Shown: positions 9,938 to 22,221, numbered from the stretch's first letter. The stretch: DNA of 64,000 nucleotides from Panicum virgatum (GCF_016808335.1 NC_053147.1:20384913-20448912); one strand, 5' to 3'. The notes: generated from the letters alone by a model not told the origin. A program made the numbers and translations.

Positions 9938-10138
9938 AGGGCACGGCGATCGGCATCGACCTCGGCACCACCTACTCGTGTGTCCGGGTGTGGCAGCATG
10001 ACTGGGTGGAGATCATCGCCAACGACCAGGGCAACCGCACCACGCCCTCGTACTTGGCCTTCACCCGACACCGAGAGGCTCATCGGCGACGCCGCCAAGA
10101 ACCAGGTCGCCATGAACCCCACCAACACCATCTTCGAT
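9938..10138 (+). pseudogene. HSP70 first-exon fragment
   Basis: Encodes the extreme N-terminus of a cytosolic HSP70: [19 protein letters not shown], the phosphate-1 loop of the actin-like ATPase fold, then [19 protein letters not shown]. One extra C at 10064-10066 shifts the frame, after which the +1 frame continues [20 protein letters not shown] to TIFD. It stops exactly where the first intron lies in typical plant HSP70 genes, so it looks like a DNA-level fragment of exon 1, not a processed copy. CVRVW replaces the usual CVGVW. The rest of the gene is absent. Confidence 0.9.
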
Positions 10139-10841
10139 AGGTTTTCCTCTTCGGAGCCTTTGGAACGATTCCAGCTTGTTTTGATGTAATTGTACTAGCA
10201 TATGATGATCGGGTGATCATAATTCATAATTCAGAACTAATCATAGGAATCACTCGGTGATCCCAATTTCACGGCTCCTTGCTCTACTCTCACTCTGTTT
10301 TGGAGGCACGCACGATAGCACTAACTTCATGTATAGTAAATAAAATACTAGATTTGTTTGGACACAAAACAGGTGTACTTTATACCAAAAAATACGATTA
10401 TCTATCACGATCAGTGCATGATACATATATGCTGAGATTGTGCCATCGCATATTTGTTGTAGTATCTGCTTATGTACATTGGATCCACGTTTGAGTATAG
10501 ATACTAACTATTGTTTCCCTTCTAGATGAGTAAAGTGCACCATCGGTCCTTAAACTTTCTCCGCTGTGTCATCCCGGTCTACGAACTCTCAAAGTGTGTC
10601 ATTACCATCCATAAACTCAGTTCGGGTCTCTAATCCCCCATGACGGGTCTAGCTGATCTTATCCTTATGCAAATAATCCCTTGCTCTTTTGTTCCTTAAT
10701 AGAAAGCACCATCAAGAGAATCGATCTATTATATATGGGAGAATCGATCGTTCGTCCACCGAAAAAAAAGAGATCGATGTTCGCTCGCCGCCGCCAGCGC
10801 TTCGTCTCGCGACCGCGACTCCTCCGTGCGTGAGATCGATC

Positions 10842-11249
10842 ACTTCGCTCGCCACCGGCATCGCTTCGTCTCCCGCCCGCAACTCCTCTGCGCGTGACCA
10901 TGGCGGCACAATGCGCGGCAAAGGGCATCTTGCGCCGGTCTACAGTGAGTTCCTCCATCCCTAATCACGTTGTGTGCGTGCGATGGTTCCGTTGATGAGC
11001 GTTAGGGTTATTGTACGATTTCTGATGGTGAGAGGAAGATAGGTTACTTCGCTCGCCACCGGCATCGCTTCGTCTCCCGCCCGCAACTCCTCTGCGCGTG
11101 ACCATGGCGGCGCAATGCGCGGCAAAGGGCATCCTGCGCCGGTCTACAGTGAGTTCCTCCATCCCTAATCACGTTGTGTGCGTGCGATGGTTCCGTTGAT
11201 GAGCGTTGGGGTTATTGTACGATTTCTGATGGTGAGAGGAAGATAGGTT
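10842..11249. repeat. 204-bp tandem duplication in the MULE-2 left arm
   Basis: 10842-11045 and 11046-11249 are direct copies differing at only a few positions (for example GCACAATG/GCGCAATG and CATCTTGCG/CATCCTGCG). Each contains an ATG followed by a short GC-rich open stretch ending at a good donor (TCTACAGTGAGT), so the duplication copies a candidate first exon of the transposase gene. Confidence 0.88.
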
Positions 11250-11758
11250 GTTAGTAATTCTTGCACATTAGCTAGTTAGCTATGCATGCCGTATCTCAAT
11301 TTAGCATGCGGACGTACTAGCTAGTTATGCATGCAGACGTACTAGCTAATGTGCGCATGCGGATGTGTTAGTAATTCTTGCATGATGGACACGCGACAAA
11401 GCCGCAAGGAGCAGCAGCACGATCCTGACCTCTGCTGTTTTTCCGTACAATAAAATGAGAAGGAACACAACAGAAAAGCTGCTAAGTTGTACGCAACACC
11501 AAAAATCATTATGTCCAAGTGATAGCGTGTGTTTTCTTGCTCTGTGAGTTCGTCCTCCGGCGAGCTCGTGTCCTCGACGCCGGCGTATATCGCCGGGTTG
11601 AGGTCTGACATAGGTGGGGATGAATTGAATCGCTGCTAAACTATTTTAGGTGCCAATTTTTTCTATTAACAGGTTGGGTAGCATGGTTTTCATGTAATTG
11701 CATGCCATCCAATTTTTTGCATTATATGTAATCACTTTATTTTGTGTCGGCCATGTAG

Positions 11759-13336
11759 GTAACAATGGGGATCAATTCAGCATTGAGGTTCACCATGGGC
11801 GATTTTTTGTTGGTTATGGTGATATGAGAAGCTATGTGGATGAAAAGATCGACTTCTTTGATGATCTAGAGGCAGATACTTGGTCCCTGCTCTGGTTTGA
11901 TGATTTTGTGGAGCAATTAGGCTATCAGAAAAATGATAGGCTGAAGTTTTACTGGTTGTTGCCTGGGAAGACCTTAGCAGATGGCCGTAGAATCATCACA
12001 CAAGACAAAGACACCAATGCCATGACTTCTATCGTGAGCAAGGTCAAGAACCTTGTAGTGTATTTTGATCATGATGACATTGCTGATGGAATTAATTGGG
12101 ATGACATTATTGCTAATCTAGTAGCTAAGCTTCCAAAAGTGATGAGCCCACAAAAAGTGCAATATGTGGGTAATAAGGTTGGTGAAAAGCTCCGTGTTTT
12201 CAGGAAAGTGCAACAATTCAATACCAGTGAAGGAGAATCAAGTGGACCTAAAGATAATACTAGTAGAGATTCTGATGGTTTTGTTGACAGTGACTATGAA
12301 ATTGAGGATGGGGATTATGACATTCTTGAGACTTTTCTTGATGCTGCTGGAGATGAACCGAAATTGAGAGATAATAAGAAAGCTAAAGGCAGTAGGTTGA
12401 AGACTTTTGAGATGAGCAGGCCAGATGTAGTGTCAGATGTGGAAGACATTGATGAGGAGGGCCTTGAGCTACCAGGCACGGATGGAGAGGGAGAATGTGG
12501 ACATGGGTTGAAGTCATTCAGAGATGCGGACATGCAAAATCCTGCATTTTCAGTTGGGCTTGTGTTCCCTTCAGTTGAGAAGCTGAGAGAAGCCATCAAT
12601 GAATATAGTGTCAAGAACAAGGTTGAGATAAAGTTGCCAAGAAATGATAGGACAAGAGTCAGAGCTCATTGTGCTGAAGGATGTCCATGGAATCTATATG
12701 CTTCCGAGGATAGCAGGATGAAATCTTTTGTAGTTAAAACCTACTATGGACATCATACTTGCCAGAAAGAGTGGAAAGTCAGAAAGTGTACAGCTAGATG
12801 GATTGCAGCTAAATACTTCGAAGCCTTTAGAGCTAATGACAAAATGAGCATTACTAGCCTAAGTAGAACAATACAAAAAGACTGGAACATAACTCCTTCT
12901 AGAAGTAAGGTGGCTAGAGCAAGAAGGCTCATTATGAAGCAAATTCATGGAGATGAGGAGCAGTAATTCAATTAACATTTCATCCACTCAACCACCACCA
13001 TTTGAAGACATGACACAAGCTAGCACCACGATGCTTTCTCAAATGCTTGGAGAGGTCAGATATTTAACCCATACATGCATTGTTGTCTTAATTTTAATAT
13101 GAAAACTTCACTGACTCTATTTTATAACACAGGAAAATCTAGAGAGCTCACTGTCACAACCTCAAGGGCCTCTACCAGATCCAGCATTTATCCTATCTAA
13201 CCAGCTAGTAGAAAGGCCAATTCCACTGAATACAAGCACAGTTGCAGGTCGGGCTGCATTAGCCAAGAAGAGGAAGGCATCCACAAGTGAGAAGACATCT
13301 TCCAAGAAGACAAGAGGAAGAGGAAGGACATCATGA
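11759..13336 (+). pseudogene. MULE-2 transposase: PB1-like and DNA-binding parts retained, catalytic core deleted
   Basis: An acceptor at CATGTAG/GTAAC (11758) opens a long exon that ends at TAA 12964-12966. It starts NNGDQFSIEVHHGRFFVGY, a PB1-like N-terminal module common in MULE proteins. After an acidic linker comes the MuDR DNA-binding domain (GLVFPSVEKLREAINEYSVK, CAEGCPWNLYAS, YYGHHTCQ) and a segment up to KQIHGDEEQ. There it breaks: the DDE catalytic domain and SWIM finger are absent. The sequence resumes with a serine/threonine/proline tail and, after a small intron, a basic end (AALAKKRKASTSEK) stopping at TGA 13334-13336. It cannot encode active transposase but might still bind TIRs. 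Confidence 0.85.
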
Positions 13337-14324
13337 TAATATGTAGTTAATGAAATGGTAGAACGCATCAGTATCTTGCACTGGATGTTTTTGTGGTGAC
13401 CGGCCGTGGAGTGCAATGGATCATCTGTTACACTTTTGTTTGTTTCATTGCTGGTTTCGCATTAGCTCTAACATTGTTATTGTTACAACTCTGATTTTCG
13501 ATCACCTCACGTATGTTACTATTCATGGCGGTTGAGCTTATGAGCTTCACTTGGCTATCTAATGTTTGAGTTTAGTCGCAATTTAGTTTCTTATGGTTTT
13601 GTGTTTGTTTAGTTCTGAACCGTGCTCCCACTTTTATATATATATATATATATATATATCTCAATGATTTAGGGCTTAGTTCAGGAAACCGTGCCATAGG
13701 AAAAGTGCTCCTCGCTTGTGTGCTGTGCAGGTCGGTGGTGAACAAGCAGCAAGCTTTTGACTTTTTTTTGTTCGTGTGCAGGCAGCTTGGCATGTCCCAC
13801 TGGCGGCAGCAGCAAGCTGCTTGTTTTCCATGTGTTTGTGTTTTCCTCTTGCAGCTGGCCGGCGTCTCGCTCGTCCTCGGCAGCGGTTGGCAGCCGTCCT
13901 GGGCGCTCGTTTCTCACGCGCAGAGGAGTCGTGGGCGCGGGAGACGAGGTGATGGCAGCGGCAAGCGAAGCAATCCAACTCTCGAAATAGATCAATTTTT
14001 TTTATACCGAAGATCGATTCTTTTTTTTTTTTACCGGTGATGGCTTCTCGCCAGGAGGCCAGGAGCGCTAGTTTGGGAATAGATCGATTCCTTTTTTACC
14101 AGAGATCGATTTTTTTTGGGAAAAGATCGATGCTTGATGGTAATTAAGGAACAAAAGAGCAGGGGTTATTTGCATAAAGATGAGGTCAGCTGGACCCATT
14201 ATGGGGGGATTAGAGGCCCGAACTGAGTTTAGGAATGATAATAACATACTTTGTAAGTTCGTGGACCGGGATGACACAACGGGAAAAGTTTAAGGACCGG
14301 TGGTGCACTTTACTCCTTCTATAT

Positions 14325-15824
14325 TTTTAGATGCAAATATAATTGGTTATTCCATCACACAACAAATGGGATTTTTAAACAATTTAACTTTAAACACGTG
14401 CTTGCAACAAGTAAGCCCACTGTAATTCTCACAGAGGATCCACTTGTTTAGAGTTAAGGAGTGCCAAAGTTTGTAGAAAACCTCAAAACTACACTTTAGA
14501 AAATAAATTTGTCCAAAAAGCAAAACTTTTTTTCCAACTAAACTCACCCCCAAACCCACCGCAACCACTGCTTTACGTTTCCAATCACCTGTACCACAAA
14601 TCCGCCTCCTCCTCAGCCTCTTCCCCTCTTTTTCATTCCTTTCCTACCTCACGGCGTTAATGGAAATAAATATCCCTACATGCATGTTGTGATTGGCTCC
14701 AATTAAGATCCCTTGGCAACAAATTAGAGTAGCTTATTTCCTTCATATTAGCTACACGTATGAACCGCATGTATGTGTTAATCAAGCAACATCCGTTGGC
14801 AACAAATCAGGTCAGCTTATTTCCTTCCTATTAGCTACACGTACGAGGTACGAACCACGCGTGCATGATCGTGAGTGCCAACCCTTCGCGTCGGAGCACG
14901 CTCTTCAGGACATAGCCTGCCTCCGCGGCTGTGGCGGCGCCGTTCCGGAACAAGAAGAAGGTGCTCATCAGTGTCGTAACTCTTATCCCGTGGTGAATAA
15001 TTCGATTGACGCATGCGTGCTACGCGCAGGTACTGGCATCTAATGCAGAACATCCTGTCACTTCTCCCTCACGTGAAAAAGGACAGCTGCCACTTGTTCA
15101 AGGTATACCTCTCCTACTGTGTTTCCTACAAACTAGGCGCACAACAAAGTCTGCGGCACACGCGAGTATCACTGCGACTGCTGCACACTCTTCTCCAGGT
15201 ACGAAGATGTGCCCGGCCAACACATTCAATTTGGTGCTCTGAATTTGGATGATATAGATCTTAAATTTCGCCAAAATAATATAACAGATTGTAGCATTTT
15301 AAAATATTATTCATAGTGATGTTACAATGCAATGCTGGTTTTGCTTGATGAAATAGCAATTTCATCCTTTTCGGCACTGCATTACTATTAATAATTCATA
15401 CATCCCATCTTAATTCATGAACCGTAGCATGGTTGCTCTTATATACAATATAAGTATTTTCTTATAAGTATGTGTGTTGGTTCTATTTTTATTGTCTATA
15501 ACTATAAGTATTTTCTTCACTTATCATATTATATCCAATATATTGATCATATATACTTAATTTTTAGTAGCAGTTCATGTAATTTTCAAAACACATGCCT
15601 GTGGCATGTGCATCTCCACTAGTCTTAGAAACAAAGTAAAGAAACTCACGCGGCTGATATGGAAATCAATTGGGATCGCAAGTTCATAGGAATATATGTT
15701 TATTTTAAGGTGAAGAAGCCAAAAATGATAGGCTATCTCCACAATCGAGTTTACATAAACTTTTTTCTTTTCTTTCCTGGGATGGTACGCCAATCAGCCC
15801 GCGGCTATCTTTTCAAAAAAAAAA
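14325..15824. other. Intergenic interval, no gene recognised
   Basis: Mostly AT-rich. A short direct duplication (TAGCTACACGTA with GGCAACAAAT nearby, about 14715-14845) and a GC-rich patch at 14880-15200 are present; the minus strand of the patch is open (RNGAATAAEAGYVLKSV) but resembles no family I know. The right end (15250-15824) would hold the 3' UTR of the zeta-fold gene. Confidence 0.5.
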
Positions 15825-18800
15825 TCAGCCCGCGGCTACGGTTGCGGGTCTGAAGCGCGCCTCGCCCTTCTCGATGGCGGCCTTGAGCTCCCGCTGCGCC
15901 GACGCCCTCGACGGCGACATGACCATGTCCTGCCACGCGGATGACGAGCCGCCGGTCCGTCGGCCGTCGGCGTACAGCTCGTGGACGCAGTCGGCCTCCT
16001 CGTTCAAGCTGCTCACTCTCTCCAGGCAGCCGATCTCTTCGGGATCCACCAGCAAGCTGCTCCCGCCGTCCTTCCATCCTATCAACTACATCACCGGATA
16101 GGCTTTCAGCAGACGTGATTATAACAGTGGAAGCAGTAACTAGTAGGGCATGCTTGGAACACAATCATGCTGCAGGAATTCGACATTCCATGTAAAATGC
16201 CTGTAAAAGTTCTTGTGAAATTCATGTATCCAGAGATGGTTCGGTTTTGTCATGTTAGTTTACCTTAGCAGAACCCAAGCTGTTGGTGCTGTAGAGCCTT
16301 GCGTTGTCGACAAGGCTGCAGTAGCTTTTGAAAGCAGTGGCAAATCGCTTGTGAGACTGCAGCTGTGACTTCACACTCACTGCCCTCCCGGTGATTACAG
16401 CTCTCCTGCAAATCGTGAACTTTTAGTAGCGCACGGTGTCTGCATGCAAGTATACTAGGCACTGTTTCCTGACATAACAGCTTCAATGTCAGATATTTAG
16501 AGCTTAATGCAAGACAATGTATGAATGGGCAGAATGTTATTGACATAGTGGCTAATTTTGGCATGGATAAGCTATGAGCTGCACCTGATTCCCCGGACAA
16601 CTGCTAGATATGCATCGCAGACCACACCAACAAGCTCGATCCGGTAAGGCTTCCTTCCTGTCACCTTGTTCTCCTCTGCACTACTAGATTCCTCAACCGG
16701 CTCCCAGTACTCCTCGGTTATGGTCCCATCATTGCTGACCTTGTAGCCACGTCCCATGCGGTACCGCTGCTTGTGCACATCCCTGGCCATGGCAATCGTT
16801 TGCTGCACAAACGGCTCCCAGGACAGAGTGCCATCCATGATCACGTCCCGGCCTTCATTCAGGGCGGTAACAAGTAGTGAGGAGGCCGCATCCAATGATG
16901 ACTGGTGTACCTGCATCAAGCATCGTGATTGTGGGTCATTGAGGCCCAATTTTTAGGTAGTAAACATCCGTACTGTGCAGAAGTGTAAGATCATGATGTT
17001 TAGAGGCAAATATTGATCTCAAAACTAGTTGTAGTTTCGACTGTTTACTTGCTTCAGATTTTCAGTATGCTTGCAATGTGCACATAAGGTTGGGTTTTCT
17101 TTGGAAGTCTGAACCATTGCAATGTTGAATGTTGCAACATTATGCATTTTGACTTGTTAGCTAGTGGGCTATATTGCATACTCGAAGTAACTAGTGTCTT
17201 TTCTGGTAGCAAATACAGTAAAAAGAATATTTACCAGCTCTGCTGTCCGCAGCATGTCATTGTGATGGCCTCTAGAGCTGATGGCTCGGTAGATTACATC
17301 GGTTTCCTTGAATGCATCTGCCTCCACCACCACTGAATTCGCTGATGCTCCAGACCAAAATGCTCTGCAAATCAAGAAATACATACCAGGACGATCAACA
17401 TATACATATATCCAGATAGTGTCACATAAGGTGTGCTCTGTCTTCTTTAACTGCTACAATTGCTTTGATGAAATTCACCAGGATTGTTTTTTCCCTTCTC
17501 AATTCATTCTAACAACATTCATTTGTCCTACATACGAATGTGACGAAATATGAAGATACGAAGACCAAATCAACATCTTTTCATTTTTTTTTCATGAAAC
17601 TGGATATTTAAGACGATTAACACAATTTAAAGGGAAAATAAACAGAACTTAAATAGTAGAAATGATCAACTTACTCCTTGAGGATATCTTTAAGTACAGT
17701 GCTCTTGCCAGCTCCCATACCACCACCCATCAAGAGTAAAACCGGACTGCGGTTGCAGTGCGCTACAGGGACCATTACATCATTTCGTGGTGAATCTTCA
17801 CGGCTTGATGGTCCTATAGCCTTCAGTTCCTCAACCAGTGTGGAGAAAAACCTAGTCACCTTCAAGCTTCTTGTCACCCTCTCAAATCTTTGCTCCCTAT
17901 GTTCAGTGGCGGACCAATACATCATTATTGGTGTCAGAGGAACAACAGTTGTTTAATTGTGTAGTTCAAACAGGAATGGGTCAGAGAATTACGCATGCCT
18001 CTTCAAATAGAACAACCATTGGTGAACTAAATTAAAAGTATTCCCTCAATTAGAATTCCTCTGTTGGAAATTCCACTGCCTCAGAAGCTAAACGCTACAG
18101 AAAATGGACAAATTGAGCATGCATTTCCTGTAGACTTATTTACTTCTACTTTTGGCCTTGGCCTCCATGTTAGTCACTCGCGGGGAGAACAGGGGTGACA
18201 CCAAATAATGGTGCTGCTAAACTAGAGCTGCAGCTGCTCCTACCTCTTCCAAGTTCCAAACACCAAACAAGTAAAGCATACAAGTCAAAAGTAGAGTGCA
18301 TGATGTCACTGCCAGCTAGTACTAGCTAGACCATACTTTTATACTAGCATACTGTTTTATCGTACATGGAAGAGAGCTGTGTGTCATTGTATTAACTAGA
18401 CTATCAACCCGTGCTCCAGCACGGGCTAATTAGAGTTATTTTAAAAATAAAGCATACAACTAATAATTATAATTACTTTGAGCTCCTACCTCCTAGGAGG
18501 TAACCGGTGTACCGTAGCAATGCCCAATATTCTAACATATATTATAAAATATATATTTATTATTATACGGTTGCAATAGATTTTATTTTGCACCATACCT
18601 CCATATGTATTTGATATATATTTAATTGAACTATTTGTTTGTGAAGTAGTATTCTTATCTCTTTCATGATACATGAATACATAGTGACACTTATCGTGGG
18701 TAGTATTTTTATATAAATAATAGTAAAATAATATATTAATTATAAAATAGTAATTTAGAATTTTATATTGGCATACCTCAATTTACGAACAAATACATTC

Positions 18801-20907
18801 TCATCAAGTTTTTGTGTCACTTCGAAAAATACATAGTTGAAGTATCGATTTTATGTGTTATGTTTAGTAACGGGAATTGCATAATTAACCAGCAATCATT
18901 TGAGTGATAATAGACCATTTCTGGAACGTCTTTAATCAGAACCGTACATTAATCATAAAATGACTAAACATCTGGCTCTAGGAGACTTTTTAGCCATATC
19001 AATTTTTTATCATCTAATTGCATGTGACTTCAGAAGTTGTAATTACTGATGAAGTGTCCATTTTGCAATCTGAAGATGATCTAGAGCCATGTTTGCGTAC
19101 AGGTAGATTTCTATTTGGTCAGATGAGGGATAAGATACAGGTCAACAAAATAAATAATAAGGTCCAAGCAACTGGTACATCAAGGAACGTGATCCAACAT
19201 TAACAATTAACCAGAGATTCTCAAAGCATAAAATAATCAATGTATTTTAATGCTTCCATTAATGACACTCCAATCAAGAGATCACATGGTTTAACTAATA
19301 CATAAGGTTGAAGTAGAAAGTACTTGTACTAAAAGTAAGCAAGGGGAATTTGAAAAGTTAAAGTGAATAGAGTGAATGGGCATAAGCAGTACAATATCAG
19401 CCACTTAGAAACCAGGTAGCTTAAGGGTGGGCACTCACCTGGTGGCCTCTAACACCATGTTCTTGAACTTTCTTTTGGTTACACCTTCTACAGTGAGAAC
19501 CTGTCAAGATCACTACTATATCAATATACAAAAGATAGCGTAAGGATAATTTAACTAGGACTAGGAGACAAAATAGGAGGTAAACTTCAAAAGTCAGTGT
19601 ACTCCCTTTACCTGGGTAATTATGTAAGTTGCATATTTCCAGTGGAAGGAGAAGTAGCCAAGTATACACTTGTCAAGCTCCTCTATAAATTTCACAATCA
19701 GGCGTTCAGGATCCAAGTTGTTTTGGAAGAATGCAAAGATGTTCTCCTCATAACCCTTATTCTTCCTGAGATAATCGTAAGCTAGAGTGCACAGGTGGGG
19801 GCATTCCTTGACATCGTCAAAGCCAATTTGCCTAGCTGAAAAATGAAGCAGAATATTCTTGTCAATGCAGACATGGGGGGGGGGGGGGGTACAAACTACC
19901 ACCACAGTGAGCCATTCACAGATCTTAAGATCACAAAATGTGCTAACCTATAACCAGAACCAGTCAATCACAAAGAACATGTCTCGCATGTGGGATATAG
20001 ATCTTGAGTGTGACGTCTGACGTGCAACCGATAGAACTGCCGTGTTTGGTAAAAATTCCCGCAAAAAGACGAACGCACGCATGGAGTACTAAACAAAGTT
20101 TATTTGCGAAACCTTTTTATGGATGGGTGTAACTTTTCGAGACGAATCTAATGAGCCGAGTTCCACCATGATTCCTACAGTGATACTATAGTAACCACAC
20201 CCAAATCATCCTCTAATCATGCGGTCAAAGACCTTATTAACTACTGCACATGCTACAGTACCATGATTGTGAAGATTGTTTCATAATTAGACTTCATCTA
20301 ATACCTCTAATTAGTGGTCAAAGGGACGAAAAGTTTTCATGACAATTTTCTTATGCCCCAACCAAACACGGCCAACCATAATTTCGTATAAGCAAGTTGG
20401 CTCTACACAACCCTCTCCCCGGCACCAAATAATCTATACCAATCGAGATGCTTCCGCACTGGTATTCCGAGCTGTATCCTTATATCTTGGGTCGGGCAAT
20501 GTAAACAAAACAAATAATGCGAACTCCGACGACTTACCCCAGTTTTTTTTTTTGGAAAAAAAAAACTTACCCCAGTTCGCCTGATGAACTGGGTTGGTTC
20601 TACCCACGTGCTCACTAGTAGCAAAGCTACGAGGGTCGACCATTGCTTACAGTAAATCGACATCCGAACAGTACCCACGAGTCAAACATTGCGGGACGCA
20701 AATCCAATACCACTCGCAATTCAAGTAGCAGAGCGAATCCATGGAGTCCCGATGCCACCATCAGCATCAGAAACGAAGCAGGAGCAGATTTGGGGACCTA
20801 CCGACGTAATGCGAGAACTTCTCGAGCTCCTGGACGCGGCTGGAGGCGGACACCAGCAGCCGGGGAGACAGCATCTCCGCCGCGGCGCTCGTCCCGTCGT
20901 CCTTCAT
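15825..20907 (-). CDS. P-loop NTPase / zeta-toxin-fold family protein, 490 aa
   Basis: Eight exons, all with GT-AG borders: 20907-20802, 19835-19612, 19500-19439, 17896-17675, 17364-17235, 16910-16585, 16405-16264, 16085-15825; total 1473 nt, in frame throughout. The product starts [20 protein letters not shown], followed by a plant-specific helical N-terminal region ([29 protein letters not shown]). Near residue 195 comes a Walker A motif, [20 protein letters not shown], then [12 protein letters not shown] and a VIMDGTLSW segment of the zeta_toxin-like kinase fold. Plant members are widespread, conserved and of unknown biochemical function; homology to the bacterial UDP-sugar-kinase toxin is fold-level and there is no antitoxin gene. 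Introns hold a MITE (20039-20372) and a hairpin repeat (18408). The identification is firm, the function open. Confidence 0.9.
17904..17950. repeat. Possible hAT end next to the exon 4 acceptor of the zeta-fold gene
   Basis: CAGTGGCGGACC at 17904 resembles the terminal repeat of the hAT-type MITE at 36651-36808 (CAGTGGCGGAGG). It starts only 8 bp upstream of the splice acceptor. The opposite end and a target duplication were not found, so this may be a remnant or chance. Confidence 0.3.
18408..18425. repeat. Perfect hairpin CCCGTGCT-CC-AGCACGGG in an intron
   Basis: An 8-bp perfect inverted repeat with a 2-nt loop, embedded in CTATCAACCCG...CGGGCTAATTAG within AT-rich DNA of intron 3 of the zeta-fold gene. 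This pattern recurs in grass interspersed repeats of uncertain class; I cannot delimit the element. Confidence 0.5.
20039..20372. mobile_element. MITE with GCCGTGTTTGGT termini
   Basis: Terminal inverted repeats GCCGTGTTTGGT (20039-20050) and ACCAAACACGGC (20361-20372). Interior motifs GGATGGGTGTAACTTTTCG and GACGAATCTAATGAG are shared, inverted, with the element at 9044-9377. It lies in intron 1 of the zeta-fold gene. No target duplication was resolved. Confidence 0.82.
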
Positions 20908-21339
20908 GCCGCCGCCCAGCTCCCTCCGCTCCTAACCCTCTCCAACCCGGCCGGCCCGGCAGGCAGCGTCAGGAGGCCGCGGCGGCCGAGCGCGAGCGGG
21001 GCGACGGCGCCAGGCGAGGTGACGCGGTGCGCGGGCCGGCCAGGACCATGCTGCGGTGCCAGCCGACGAGAAGGATATGGTTCTCGGCGGACGGGGCACA
21101 CGACCGACCGTTCCGCGAGGCCCGGGGGTGCGGCGGAGTGTGACAGTGGCGTGGCGCAGTACCCCACGGAACCCGCTCCACGGGCGCTGCGCGGCGGTGG
21201 CGGAATTGAAAAGTAGGCGAGGAGCGCTGCGCGACGCGAGGCGGGGGAGGTGGGAGGATGGAAGCGGGGGGTGGACGCCGACGCCGACGCCGACGCGGGC
21301 TTCGCTCGTGGACTTCACTTGGCTGCCGCGTGGTGGGTG

Positions 21340-22221
21340 CAGGGAAAAACTTTCCGACCGTATACCGCCGGAAAACCGGAAAATTTTCCGTTTCCGCTGG
21401 TAGCCGGAAAATGGAATTTCGGAAATTTTCGGTATTTTCTGTTTTAAATTTGGAAAATTCAAAAAATTTGGAAAAAAAATATGATAAAAAACTAGGTGTT
21501 TTTCTAATCAAATAGGACTAGAACACACTCAAATCTAAGATCATTTGCTAGACTAAAATTATATTTTAGTTGAAAAACAAAGTTATTTGTAGTCTAATGA
21601 GGTAGGATTTATAGCTTTTTAATATCTGTATTATCAATGGGTTAAAAGAATATACCTTTTGAATGGAATGAGAGGTCTCCTTTATTTATCCATGCACTTT
21701 CATCATATCTTCATTACTTATTAAGTACTACGTGATATACATAAACATTGTTTATTGGATTGAACTATGCAATTTATATGGACTATGCAATTTATGTATT
21801 GTAAACATATATTATGGTCTATGGATTGTAACTATGTACTTAAGTTATTGTGATAAATTTAGTTTTCATGCATTTTATTTGTGATTTCATGTGACAATAT
21901 GCTTTTGTTATAAATAATTTGTGTGTAATATATTTAATATGCATTGTACATTGCAATATACAATAGATACAAAAAATATTCTATCAAATTATTTAATTCT
22001 TTATATGTTTAGAGTATTTGTAGTAAAAAAATGATATTTTCCACCAGAAAGTCCGGAAATCCGCCGGAAAGTAGCGGAATTCCGCCCGGAATTTCCAGAA
22101 TTCCGTTTTTTAAATTTGAATTCACCTTCCGTTCGGAAAATGCGGTTTTCGGCGGAATTTTGTCCGGAATTCCGTTTCGGTGATCGCTAGAATTTGTAAA
22201 AAAACGAAAAGGTGAACCCTG
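21340..22221. mobile_element. Non-autonomous hAT element, 882 bp, perfect 8-bp target duplication
   Basis: Ends CAGGGAAAAACTTTCC and (minus) CAGGGTTCACCTTTTC; flanks GGTGGGTG at 21332-21339 and GGTGGGTG at 22222-22229, an exact 8-bp duplication as made by hAT transposases. Both ends are rich in subterminal TTTCCG/CGGAAA motifs (for example CCGGAAAATTTTCCG), which in this superfamily are transposase-binding sites. The middle is AT-rich without a transposase ORF. It lies about 430 bp upstream of the zeta-fold gene start. Confidence 0.9.

Larger units (their letters stand above)
10528..14315. mobile_element. MULE-2: internally deleted Mutator-like element
   Basis: Both ends read GAGTAAAGTGCACCA (10528 onward; 14315 backward), and the TIRs extend at least 200 bp (GGTCCTTAAACTTT, GTCATCCCGGTC, CTCAGTTCGGG and TGCAAATAA are shared). 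A further inverted block pairs 10840-10905 with about 13980-13915. The 9-bp flanks CTTCTAGAT (10519-10527) and CTTCTATAT (14316-14324) match 8 of 9, the Mutator-type target duplication. It contains a transposase remnant on the plus strand. 13337-13900 holds only AT-rich sequence, a (TA)n run near 13635-13660 and the inner right TIR. Confidence 0.92.

Noticed and set aside
16265..16600. Out-of-frame open stretches across the exons of the zeta-fold gene
   Set aside because: They read through splice sites; the spliced frame is uniquely consistent over all eight exons.
15825..20907. A toxin-antitoxin module
   Set aside because: The gene is a conserved multi-exon plant gene; there is no antitoxin partner and only fold-level similarity to bacterial zeta proteins.
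20643..21511. Several long overlapping open frames on both strands
   Set aside because: They reflect GC-rich first-exon/promoter DNA of the zeta-fold gene; only exon 20907-20802 has support from splicing and homology.
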